From Pseudorasbora parva (taxonomy: Eukaryota > Chordata > Actinopteri > Cypriniformes > Gobionidae): DNA of 64,000 nucleotides. The first letter of the stretch is position 1. Every line of letters begins with the position of its first letter. The position numbers and the translations under genes are program-made. Below the pieces are notes generated by a model. It did no database searches, was not told the DNA's origin, and was given only the letters and a program-made list of their open reading frames with translations. Location of the stretch: NCBI RefSeq assembly GCF_024679245.1, contig NC_090180.1, forward strand, positions 11,802,507-11,866,506, in the 5' to 3' direction. Shown here piece after piece: positions 18,912 to 30,900 of this stretch.

Positions 18912-20064
18912 CCGGCTTTAGTTAAACCACTCTCACACCATCGTCTGGTCTCATCTCTCATACCTACAGTAACTCACCTGACTACCTGCCAACCAGCCTC
19001 GTCTGTCATCCTCTTCATCTGCCTAGCAGCCTCAGCATCTTCAGCTGTCCTGCAAGATACACAAAGAATGATTATCAAGTTAAATTACCTGAGTGGATTC
19101 TTTACGTTGCCTTATACGTTGCTGAATGGTTATCTTTTGAAGTATCTTCATTAAAAGTCTTATTGATTCCATCCACGTGCCTGCATTCTTGAATTGTGAT
19201 AATACTGAAGATATATAATAACTTATAATAACTTAACTTAAGAAGTAAATAACTTAGCATTCAATACTGAGAGTCATTTTGGCTGTTTTAGCTGAGATTT
19301 TTCTAATAAAGCTTTAGGATGTTTAAAATAACATATTTATTCGAAAATATATTCTGTATTTTTTTTAATTTAAAGTAATAAGATGAATGAGAGTAAATGT
19401 CTCCATCACAACCAAAATAAACATACATGGAAATACTAGAACACAATGTAGTTGTGACACACATTACGCATGCAAAATCACAAATACAAAAGAGTTTTTA
19501 CACCCACATGAAATTCAATCTGTTTTCAGTCTGTATCTATAGGACAGAAATGTCCTTACTGTCAATAAAGAGCCTTCAAACAACTCCACAGTCACTGCTG
19601 TTTCTGGAGGAGCAAACTTCTCACTCGTACACAGTAAGTTTCACTTCACTGTCTTTGAATGAAAATGACATCAAATGATGTAAATTATACATTTTTGAAA
19701 CATATTTTAATGGTTCCAGAGCATCATAATAGATAGCATAAAAATACATATGTATGTAAACAAACTATAAAGAAATGTATTTTTCAGATAAATGGTCTAG
19801 TCTCACATTATATAAAATGTGGGTTACTCTTTAGATTACTAGTCATTAATGAACAACTACACAGGAACAAATGAGTAACGCAATATTAACATTCTAATAA
19901 TTGCTATTAACTAATACGAAACTCTTTCTAATTAGCAAGTAATAGTGCATAGTCGAATGTGGTAGTTCACTACTCGGACTACTAAGAACTGAATGTGCAT
20001 AGTTAATGAATAATTCATAAAGTCTAATTAATTCTAAAGTGAAGATCATGGTAACCCGTAATGT

Positions 20065-20205
20065 CCAAGTATTACCAAATTCTTCAGAAGGATTTACCAA
20101 TTATTTGGAATAATTTTCTAAAGTGAAAAGCATGATAACTCTCTAGCAATGACTGAAGTTATTGTATTGGATAGTAATTCCTTCTGAAGAATTTGGTGAT
20201 ACTTG
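20065..20205. repeat. Fold-back repeat around CAAATTCTTCAGAAGGA
   Basis: AGTATTACCAAATTCTTCAG (from about 20067) pairs with the reverse complement of TTCCTTCTGAAGAATTTGG (from about 20179), with one mismatch. It is probably the core of a longer palindromic transposon covering about 19810-20520. Confidence 0.6.
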
Positions 20206-20430
20206 AGTTATTACTAGTTTGATAACATGATCTTTACTTTAGAATGAATTAAACATTGTGCATTATGGACCTATAGTCAACGCGTTCTCAGGAAATGCGC
20301 ATCTATAGCTGTGCAACTTACTAATTCATTAATCAGAGCTTCTTGTTAGTTAAAAGTAGTTACTAGAATGTTATTTTATTTTTTTTACTATAGTTATTCA
20401 TTAATTACAAAACAGTGTAACCAAAAAGTA

Positions 20431-20476
20431 TTACCAAAAAGCGTAGGTACTACCTACTACCTACGCTTTTTGGTAA
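20431..20476. repeat. Perfect 19-bp hairpin
   Basis: TTACCAAAAAGCGTAGGTA (20431-20449) and its exact complement (20458-20476) are separated by 8 nt. It lies at the outer part of the same fold-back region. Confidence 0.9.
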
Positions 20477-20569
20477 CACTTCTTTGTTACACGGTTTAGT
20501 AAAAGAAATTAATTGTGCATTATATATATATATCACAATTAATTTCTGTAATTACATCTATAATGTTGA

Positions 20570-20755
20570 CCCTTAACTTTCCCACCACCAAATCTGTCTT
20601 AACTTTACCTGTCTCCCACCTCAATAGCAGCAAAAGTTTTTTGCAATACAACATGAACACATAAGTACATTATACCTAACAATAATTATTATTTATGTAA
20701 GTAGTAGTACATATCAGTTACAGACAGCTAATATATAAAGTGTGACCTACGATCC
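20570..20755. repeat. Dispersed repeat, copy 1
   Basis: Motifs TTACCTGTCTCCCACCTCAA and TTTTTTGCAATACAACATGA recur in the same order at 41590-41765. The family is not identified. Confidence 0.7.
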
Positions 20756-20803
20756 TTTTTGATTCAGTATCTTTCAGCACTCAAACTATTTTTGTGTCAT
20801 GCT

Positions 20804-20884
<81 letters not shown>
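20804..20884. repeat. (AATC)n tetranucleotide array
   Basis: About 20 perfect AATC units end about 35 bp before the reeler exon that starts at 20919, so the array lies in the 3' end of the presumed 5' UTR intron. Confidence 0.97.
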
Positions 20885-20918
20885 GATAAATAATCATTTG
20901 TTGTTGTTGTTGTTTTAG

Positions 20919-21809
20919 ATGCACATTTACATTCCCCTGCTCTTGTGTGTGTGTGTGAGGGGGCTCATATCTTACCCTGATGGCCAAGTGGGTGATTCCT
21001 GTCAAAGCATGACCCCCTATCATGATTTTGAGTCCCAGACAACCAGCTCTCCTTACAAAGTCTTTGCGAACAGCACCACATTCACAGCAGGACAAACTAT
21101 CACTGGTGAGGGGCAGTTTCTAACTGCTGCTTCTTCTTTATAGGTTTTTAGCAGTGTTGGGGGGTAACGCATTACAAGTAGGCTAACTCGAGTTATGTAT
21201 CAGATTCCTTTAAGTAACTAATAAAGTAACGCATTACTTTTAAATTTACAACAAAATATCTGAGTTACTTTTTCAAATAAGTCATGCAAGTTACTTTGTC
21301 TCCCCATTTATTGACTGACAGCTCTCTTGTCCTCATGTTGCGTGAAATCAGGAGTAAGTACGAAGCATTGTGTGTAAACATGATGATTATTGTAGTTCTA
21401 GACTAAATGTGAGCATGCATTTATTAATCTCACATGCATAAAAGATTCAGTATTCCATAAAATTAATAAAATCAGTAAAATGCTAAATCAGTATAATACG
21501 CAAACCTCGAATAATTAAATATGTTAAATAAAATAAAAACTATATTTTTATGCATTTAATCTCATTCTATTGACCAATGTATTTTACAGTGTACAGTACA
21601 ACACTGACCTTCGATAATCCTGTTAAACCATAAGAAAAATTACTTTAGATTTTTTGTTTTTATTGGTGAAGTGTTAAACTTTCTTCACCTGCCTCCTATT
21701 CTTCTGCAATCCTGAACGGTTTGTTTGCGCTGCGCCCTCTACTGTACATGCGCGAATCTGCATTTCCTGCCTTATTTAGTTCAATATAAAAGAAAATAAA
21801 TAAATATTT

Positions 21810-21889
<80 letters not shown>

Positions 21890-21891
21890 TT

Positions 21892-21941
<50 letters not shown>

Positions 21942-22128
21942 AATAATATATATAAATAATATATATTATATATATATATATAAATAATATATATAAATAA
22001 TATATATATTATAATATACATACATACATACATACATACATACATACATACATACATACATACATACATACATACATACATACATACATACATACATACA
22101 TACATACATACATACATACATACATACA

Positions 22129-22213
<85 letters not shown>

Positions 22214-23012
22214 GCATAGCCTAGGTGAGAAAAAGTACAGTAACATTACACATTACTTTTCTAAAAAAAAAAAGTAAAAAAAAACAATGCATCTATTAAG
22301 GGAGGAACATTCCCATTCTAGACAGCATCGGATTGGACAAAAATCTGTGCAGGATGAGTCATCAATATTATGAATACACTGATATAAATGTTTTACAAAG
22401 ACAAACTCTAAAAATTAATGTGTTGGCTCAACAGTAAATAAATAAACAATAGTTTGCATACATTTTTGGAGTTATGACAACTTTGAGTGAATTTACATTC
22501 AACCAACAAGCTACACTAAGTTAGAAGACCTTAATTTGAAGCCTAAACTAAAAATTTTAAGTTGATTATTCAGAGTTGTAGCCCTGGAACCAGGTCTTTC
22601 CCTTCACTAAAACAAATAAATTAACACTTCATTTCAACATGTATTCTCCTTATCCAGTCCTATGCAAAGCATGCTAGGAACTAGAAATACACTGCCCAAT
22701 TTCCAAAGTTATCAAGACAATTTCATTAAGTTACTACAACCTAATATTATTATTAATAATAATAATAATAAAACAATTAATGCAAAAATTATAGTTGAAC
22801 TTAAAGACAATATTAAGTTGATATAATGATCAACATTATGTCAATAGAACTCTACAAAATAATGTTTACAACTTAAACTATTTTTAACTTGCAACGTGAA
22901 ATGTTTTACAGTGCATGTGTTTATTTAAGTTGTGGTAACAGGTCTCCTGAATTACTTTTGAAGTAGAACATTTTCTGTATTTTACAAAATAATTTTCTTG
23001 TGAAATATCTGC

Positions 23013-23049
<37 letters not shown>

Positions 23050-24289
23050 TTTACTTATTGTAGAGTTAATAAAGTTATCACGAGCATTGTAATGTTTGAA
23101 GCGGACATCATGCAGTCGAATGAGAAAATGTTTAAAACGAGCGGTTCATTCTTAACTCGGTAAGATCTTACCTTCATGCTGTAAAAACATGAACTGGAAG
23201 ACAGAACACAACGAGCGCATCGCCGAAGAGGCGTAGTTACATAAAGTCTATAGATTACCTCAAAATTAATTGTTATGGAATAAAAGCCACATTTTCCTTT
23301 GTTTCACTGGTTCTTCTTCAACACTTTAATTTGTAATTCTACTGTAACACCTTAAAATGATGCTGTTATTAGGAGTAATTTCACGGTCTCACATTATTCC
23401 ACATCATTACCATTGTAGTTTCCTCAATGATGAAAAGCTCATGATTATGTAAGCAGCAGGGGTCAACTCGAGTTATGCTGACAGGCCTGGAGAGGTCAAC
23501 ACACATCTCTGTGTTTAACTCTCAGTAACCCTGCAGGCGGCAGAGAATGCCTCCGAATTCCAAGGCTTCATGTTACAGGCTCGGGAGGTGGATGGAAAAT
23601 CTGCAGTGGGACGCTTCACATCAGTGAATACCGTCCAATCCCGTGCCCTGAACTGCTTTAATATAGAGGTGCTTATTGTTATTTTAAGATGGAGTTAATG
23701 TATTATATTGCTCATTCGTATTCATCGCAGACATTTAAATATTAGCTGCGATATTTGCTTTAATGCTAAAATGAGGCATGAGTCATGGAAACACTCTGGT
23801 TTTGGCCCTCAGAACTCAACTCTCAGCCAAGCATCTGCAGACAAGAAATCCCAGTTTGAGGCTACATGGGAAGCACCGACAAACTCCTCCCTGGTTGACA
23901 TTCAATTTTTGTATGCATTTAAAAAGTTTAAATAGCCAGATTATACATTTGCAGTCTCTTAAATTAAAATGAAAACTCCTTAATCCTAATTCTCAATTAT
24001 TTCAATGCCCTTACAGTGTGACATTTGTCAGAAGCTATACAGTTTTCTGGACCATGGTGAACAGCTCCACAATTCGGTCAGTTGACAACCCGTCCCCTCC
24101 AAAGACATCCCCTAGCGCTTTACCAGTGAGTATTCTGAAAGACATGCTCCTCATTTCCCCTCAATGGGTGCTTGAACATTGTTTTTTTTTTTTCCCCGAC
24201 AGAACTCCTGCCACAAAAACACACACTTGAGTGTGATGCAACTCGCTGTGACTCTCCTTGCACTAACCATTACCTCGATCAACCTTTGA
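20919..24289 (+). CDS. Reeler-domain protein (207 aa), second copy
   Basis: Five exons: 20919-21105, 23526-23668, 23813-23910, 24017-24125 and 24203-24289, totalling 624 nt with stop TGA at 24287-24289. The ATG directly follows a TTTTAG acceptor, as in the minus-strand reeler gene. A signal peptide ([18 protein letters not shown]) is followed by a reeler domain ([56 protein letters not shown]). A short Pro/Ser linker ([14 protein letters not shown]) then leads to a hydrophobic C-terminus ([20 protein letters not shown]), compatible with a GPI signal or tail anchor. Phases of the first three introns (1, 0, 2) equal those of the other reeler gene and of frrs1. There is no DOMON or b561 domain. 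The biochemical role is unknown. Confidence 0.85.
21106..23525. other. Intron 1 of the second reeler gene, repeat-rich
   Basis: No exon was recognised. It holds the AT/TACA arrays, a (TA)n run at 23017-23047, and sequence from about 22380 to 22915 ending in TTTTACAGTGCATG that resembles the CACTGTAAAA MITEs at 62.3 and 63.5 kb. Confidence 0.5.
21812..22208. repeat. Compound (AT)n-(TACA)n-(TA)n array, about 400 bp
   Basis: AT-rich dinucleotide blocks with AAAT interruptions (21812-22015), then about 35 TACA units (22016-22157), then (TA)n to 22208. The long Tyr/Ile/Met/Cys/Val frames on the minus strand are repeat artefacts. Confidence 0.97.
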
Positions 24290-24965
24290 TGCATATCAAA
24301 ATAGTTCTACAGAGAACACTGACGTTTTAGATTAAAGGTAATAAAACGATGATAAAAGTTAATATTTATAGAATGTAGCCATGCAATAATTGATGAGAAT
24401 GTGAGTACTTTAAACATGTAATAAAATAAATAGCTGGCAACAGTAATGTCTGCCTTTTCTGAATTAAAAACAAAAAAAGTTATAAAGTTTAAATAAAAAA
24501 TATATTTTTAGAGTCTTTAAACATTTTATTTCACATTCATCCAGTTTCAGTTTTCCTAATTATTCAGTAATTCCAAACATGCAAACAAAAACATTTTATG
24601 AGTTTCAAAAGATGCATCCTAACCTTACAGCAGTGTGAAAGAAGAAGGACAAACACTACACAATAACTTACAGTACTAACAATGGGTTAATTATAGGTTA
24701 TACTAGACAAATTCTGAATATTCTGACAGAATAACACCAACATTTCGACTTTGCACCTCAATTTGGCTACACAAAGGTCAAATTCACAGTCTATAGTCTA
24801 GTAAAAGCTGGATGAGGGAGGACAATGAAACAAGGAAATATATTATTAACAATACTGGAAGTACAGAAATGTGTGTTGTACTTTACACTATAGCTCAGGG
24901 TGGAAATGTGTCCTCAGACCTGTTTAAGTAAAGATCACACAAATGAGATTGCACAGGATCTCTGC
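24290..24965. other. Tail-to-tail 3' UTR interval between reeler gene 2 and agl
   Basis: AATAAA at 24425-24430 on the plus strand is the likely poly(A) signal of the reeler gene, 136 nt after its stop. AATAAA on the minus strand (24525-24530) is a candidate for agl, about 436 nt after its stop. No other feature was seen. Confidence 0.5.
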
Positions 24966-27900
24966 TCACAAGTCATGAAGAACCTCAAGCACAGCGGCAA
25001 GAGACCAGGCCTGAGTTTCACAGCTGAAAGAGCAGTACTGGCCATTCTCATTAGTAAGCTCCGGCAGTCCCTTCCAGGATGACCTGAGGAACAAAAGACA
25101 GATATATCAACAGACAGATGACAAGTTTCTGCAGGTCACGTCACGCAGATTTGATCCGCAAATACAGCATAAGATTTAATCTTCTGTTTTTGTAATCATT
25201 TATTGTTCCATTCACATTTAAAAAGCTTTGCATTGTTTCTCTGTTGTGGGACCCACATTTTGATGACTACGGTGGTATGGAAACAACACACTTTAAATCA
25301 GATTATCGAACACTTGTGTACTGTACATCTCATTTACTTTATACCAGCCATTAGTCATGGCACCAGGCATTTAAAAATCCATTTTGGTCAACAAAAAAAA
25401 CCGGGGATAATACTGTTCACTGCTTCAGAGAATACAATTGTTTACCGTTCCATGTGGATATAATGGCGAGAGAGGACGTTCTTCACCAAATACACTGTTT
25501 TGTCATAAGTGTCTTTGCCCAACTTCTTAGCAAAGTAGATCTTTGCACGGAGGAAGTAACCGATAGGCCAGAGCCACTCCTGATGAGGGTAAATGAACAA
25601 AATGAAGTAATCACTTTACAATGCTCGTGAAAAGCTAAAAAATGTGCTGATGAAGTAGTGGATATGGATCTTACAGGGCCTTGATGGTAGTTGAAGCCCT
25701 TGGCAAGGTTGTTGTTGTCATTGTCCAGGGAATTGTCATAAACGCCACAATAAACCATGTCACTGTTCAAACAAATGATCTTGAGTCAGTTACAGGAAAA
25801 ATAATACTGATAATGCAGTATAATAAATGCAAGCTGATATTAAATCATGGACTCTCACTCTGGGTCTAAGGTCTTCATTCCAAGAGGTCCAAGCAGTTTA
25901 TCTTCTGCAACATTCAGTGCATCCCAAGCATGCTCCACAGTAAACAGCTCTGGAGCCTGGGAAGGGAAACCATTAGAAATATCCAAAATCACAAACTATA
26001 AATCATTTAGTAACTAACTAATAATTTGCTTCCTATAATTGATTTTCACTGGCACTTTTTGAGCATTATGATTGCTTTTTTTTCTTTCCCATATAAAAAC
26101 TCATGGCACCCATTTAAACCAATTATTTGAATTGAAAGATTTCATTTAAATAAACTGTCGAGCTAAGTATTTATTGGTGGAGCAACATATAAAATCAAGT
26201 GGAGATAAAAAAAAAAATAGCTGTAAATATTTGTCAATGCTCTAAATAATGCTTAAGATTAGGATAAAACATTACATATACCAAATGTTAGAAAAATCTA
26301 GTAAATGAATAAGCCCAGCAAGCAATAGCCTTAAGACCCGATGCTATGGGTAATGAGTATGAGCTATGAGTAACCCACTTCAAGCCAAGATAACTTGTGA
26401 GATATATGATTCCATCATGGAAGCAAAGTCAACAGTGATTACAAGTTGTTTAGTTTCATTTCTCTGACATGTTCATGTTCTAGATGACTAGTCTATTCTT
26501 GGGCTATGATTAGAAGTCTATTAAATTTTCACTGACAGCCCACATCTTGAATTGTTTTAGCCTAGACGTCAGGGCTGAGTTTCTACGGCTATTAGACAAA
26601 GACAAGCAAATTATATTATATGTACATAGTATATGATCCTCCATTACGGCATCATGCTAAATATAGTGAAGGAATCTTTGATCTTAAAGATCTGAACAAG
26701 ACCTAGTGTGTCAGTTTTAGAACGAATCCTCACCACCACCATGGCAATGGTAAAGTTGGGTCTGAGCTGGTAGTCACACCAGGGGCTGGAGGCTCCGTAG
26801 CTGTCTTTGTAAATCCCCCGCTTATGGACCAACTCAGGATGCTTCTCGTTGGGGTCCTTTAGGTCGTGAGACACATAGAACATCTTTTCAAAGTTCTCTT
26901 GGATTTTTCTGTCCCACTCTTCATAGGACACAGAGAGCTGTTTGCCTGCAGGTATAACAAACATATGTGATTCAAAGATTCTGGATGACGGAATGGACCG
27001 GTCACAAATATTAGCTTTGTTCCTAAGCTTATTGTTTGTTGTCTTCGAAGGCAGCATCCTATGATTTCAAATGGAACCTCGGTGAGTGATTTGAAATTCT
27101 AAAAAAACAATACACACAAACAAATGATTGGAGAAATGTATGAATCATTAGTTACAGTGATTATTTATACTTTTCGGCAGTCAGCACTGAATTAAAAAAA
27201 GTTCATAGCTGCCATTACTCTCAACTTGCCTGCCATCTTTGATATCATTTTTTTTTTTTTTTTACAGAACTTGTCGAACAATCTATCTTAGAAATGAAGA
27301 CCACTTGCATTGGTAGTTTGCCTAAAGATGCCTTAAATGGTGTCTAGGTAGGCCGTTGACTAAGTTTTGGAACAAAGCAAATGTTATGAGCACTGTCAGG
27401 GCTATCTAATCTCACCGTCTTTGTTTATGGTCACAGTATTGTAAGGAAAGAGCCCTTGCTTATGTAGCTCCACCAGCCAGCGCAACGTAGATTTGCACAG
27501 ACCTACTATTTCCACTGCTGAGCCATCTCTGCATTAGGATCAGAAGAGTCATATTTAATCATGGGAACAGACACAGACTTTGAGACAAAGAAAAGAGATC
27601 CACTTATAAAGTGTGGCTTATAAATAGAATATATGTGGCTTTAAGAGATTTCAGTGCATGCCTGGGTGTAGCTGGTATCCCTTTATTGCGGGCCCTCTCG
27701 CTCTCTCCCATTTTGTCCATCCAGGTCCCACAGTTAAACCGATTTCCACCATACACAAAGCCGGTGTCGGGGTCCACCTTGGCCACTATATTAAAGCCTG
27801 AGAAAGTCCATAATGAATCATAATTTTTTTTAAACAAATCTTTAAAGTCAAAATGATTTTAAAAGGGTTTACCTTCATCTCTCATGTTGCGATCAATCTG

Positions 27901-30900
27901 TGGTCCGGCGTTCCTCTCTCTGAACTCTATACCCTGCATGTGGCGTGCCATGGCTTCATGAATGACCTCATACAGCAGCTGATCCTGTGGCATCACCAAA
28001 ACAAAACAGTACTGGTGACATCTGGGAAACAGTGAAGCCAAAATCATTCACAATGCATTAAATAAGCTATTTTCAAAAAATAAAATAAGACCATCAGAAA
28101 GAGTTCCTTCAAAAAAAAAAAATATGGACAAACTCCTAAGGGAGAAAGCCCAGCGAATGCAAACCTGGCACTACAAAAGAGCCTCCAGCAGGACAGAGCT
28201 ACCAACTGTGTAAATATTAGAAGATTGGACATTTTTATTACTGTTTATTTTCATGTAATTTTTATTTTATTTGTATTATTATTTATTTATTTGTTTTTAT
28301 CATATAGTGTTATAAATGCTTTGGCAATGTAAATATTTCTTTCACCATGCCAATAAAGCTATTTGAATCTTGAGAGATTCCTCATTAGTGCTTGCGTGGA
28401 TCGGTCGAATGAGGCATCTATGTACATAAGACTATGATTGCGCCAGGATTTTGACCTTCTTTGACGAAAGTAAGGGCACTGGGGAATACTAGATGCGATT
28501 CGTCTGATATGAGGTGAAAAATAACAAATACTGTTCGGTTTCTCGCAGAAACCGATCCTTTCGAGTCATAAGACATCAATGTGTCATCAGGAGCCACAGG
28601 GTTTAATATGGATTCGTATGTCTGTGTTTTTTACTCTCATAGAAATACACCCCGTTGACATGCATTATACCAGCAATGGTTAAAAATCTTCATTTGTGTT
28701 CTACTGAAGAAACAAATCTTGGATGCCCTTGGGGGTAAGCAGAAAAACATAACATTTTGTTTTGAGAGTAAACTGTCCCTTAATAATATTTTAGAAATCA
28801 ATACAAAAATACTGGTCAACAAAGTGTTCAATGTTTTGGTGGTGTGCTCACCACAGTGCCAGGTGTCAGGGCTTTTGAGTCGTCTGTAGGGTACATCCTG
28901 GACACGGGGCATTGGAGGATGTCATTGCCATTTGGCACCATAGTACAGTAGTCCTGAATGCACTGGAGCCACCACCACACTGCATCACGGCAATTAAAAC
29001 GGGCTCCAACACCCTCTCCCAGCAGGTTAGGGATCAAGCCATGTCTCAGTGTGCCTGCAAAGGCCAGGATGATGTTCCTGTAAAGCAGGATGAAGAGAAA
29101 CAGAAAGAACTAAGAGGGAGAAATCTACTAGCCACTCAAAAATAAAATCCTTCTCCTTTTTCTCAGTCTGAGGTAATCCATATAAGCAAAAGGGCAAATA
29201 ATCTATTAACTGATCCATCAAATGATTGTGGATGGAGCGATAAGTTAAATACGCTGAATTTATACCCATACTTGCCAATGTGTGCTCCTGCACTGATGCA
29301 GAAAAACTCCCTGAATCAAAATCAAATTGTGAGGCGCCTAAAGATTCTTATGCCTATTTCACACCGGTCTAAGTTGATTGCTATAGAAATTAATACAATT
29401 CAGTACCTTGCTTCCAAGTGACGGCCAGTGACCAGCATCAGCCCTCGCAGGGCAATGAACGTGTCCCTACCCCAGCAACGAAAAATTCCAGCAGAGAAAT
29501 GTGGTAGACCTATAAATTGAGGAAATCATCAAGACCGAGAATAATAACACGGAGCTTAAACACTGTACCTGGTCATAGTTGAGTTTAAACCTACAATCCT
29601 ATGTTAGCAGCCCAGACACTGGCTACTCAGTTAGCAACACTAAATAATTAATTTACTCATAGACATCATTTGTATTTTCTATGGGTAACTATAGTCACCT
29701 GCAGCCAAGGAAACACAGCACTGCTCCTTTTGCTTAGTGATTTCATTGACACGGTAAGGAACATCGCTTAGGGCTGGTGAGAGAGGTGGAAGAGCTGGAA
29801 ATCGTCCCACACCACACATTTGGACTGATCCCAGAGCCAACAGCTTCACAAATGATGAGCCATTCTGCACAAAACTAACAAACACACACATGCACACATA
29901 TCATTCTGCACACATAATAGCAATCTTATAAAAGCCTAAAGAAAACAACTCCATGACAGCTCTCAAAACAGATTTTAAGGAATGAACTTGGTGGACTAGA
30001 TCTGCAATGCTGTTCAGAATTACAGGCATTAGAATACATTCTGCATCTGCAAGGTAAAGTAGGTAGAACCCAATAGCAAGTGGTGCTGGGGAGGAGGGCT
30101 AAAGAAAATTCCCATGTCACACAGTATTGAACTGGATCAGCTTGTGATGGGAATAAATAAAATAGGAAGATTGGTTGCCAGCTTAGGAGACTCAGTCACC
30201 TACTCAAAAGAGTTTCATGAATTAACTATAATTCATGAAACTCTTTTGAAACTCTTTTAACTATACTATTATTTAATTAGTTAAGCACACACTCTGTAAT
30301 ACAGTTGTTTTTTTAAGGTGGAGGAATCATAATAATAATAATAAATAATCATAAAGCCTGACAAGTTGAGGAAGGGCTAGGGTAGACACCGACCTTGACA
30401 TCTGTTTGAAGGTCACATCAAGCGCAGTAGTGTAGGCCCCAACCAGGATGGCATCAAAGTAACAGGGGATTAGGTAGCGAGGGATGTGCTTCAGGTAGGC
30501 AAACATAGCCTGGAACCACTGACCCACCTAAGCACACATTAGTTACAAATTTAACTACTGGATTTAAAAGTGGGAGCAGCAGTTTTTAACTCTGGCTCTT
30601 CTGAAAGCCTTTAACCACAGATAACACCCTGAGATTTGGTATAACAGTATTTATTTTAATCGCTTCACGCATTCACCTCAGCCAGAGTGCCCCCGCGTGA
30701 CATCAGTCTATTGCTCACATAATCGATCATCCAATCCCCTTGCCTCAGGTTGTCACAGAACGGGTGGCCAAGATCGTTTTTGGGTCGAATGTCTGCCATC
30801 ACTGACAAAAGACCTGTGTGGGTAAAATCACAAGAGTTATGGCCAGTTATTGTGATTTATTTAAAGGTGCCCTAGAATGAAAAATTGAATTAACCTTGCC

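Larger units (their letters stand above)
17180..20918. other. Intergenic region between two divergent reeler genes
   Basis: No coding exon was found. Both flanking start codons sit directly after splice acceptors, so each gene should have a non-coding first exon and promoter in this 3.7 kb; I could not place them. Contents are a probable MITE at 18385-18911, fold-back repeats at 20065-20205 and 20431-20476, a dispersed repeat at 20570-20755 and an (AATC)n array. Confidence 0.5.

Noticed and set aside
20804..20884. CRISPR-like regular array.
   Set aside because: A simple AATC tetranucleotide repeat without spacers in a vertebrate genome.
21776..22246. 156-aa open frame of Tyr/Ile/Met/Cys/Val on the minus strand.
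   Set aside because: It lies wholly within the AT/TACA microsatellite and is low-complexity translation.
29272..29310. A possible extra 39-nt agl exon on the minus strand ([13 protein letters not shown]) with AG and GT borders, in frame between the exons at 29509-29407 and 29077-28852.
   Set aside because: Without it the protein reads ...[13 protein letters not shown], as in known AGL, and the total length already matches. It could be a rare alternative exon, but I have no support for it.
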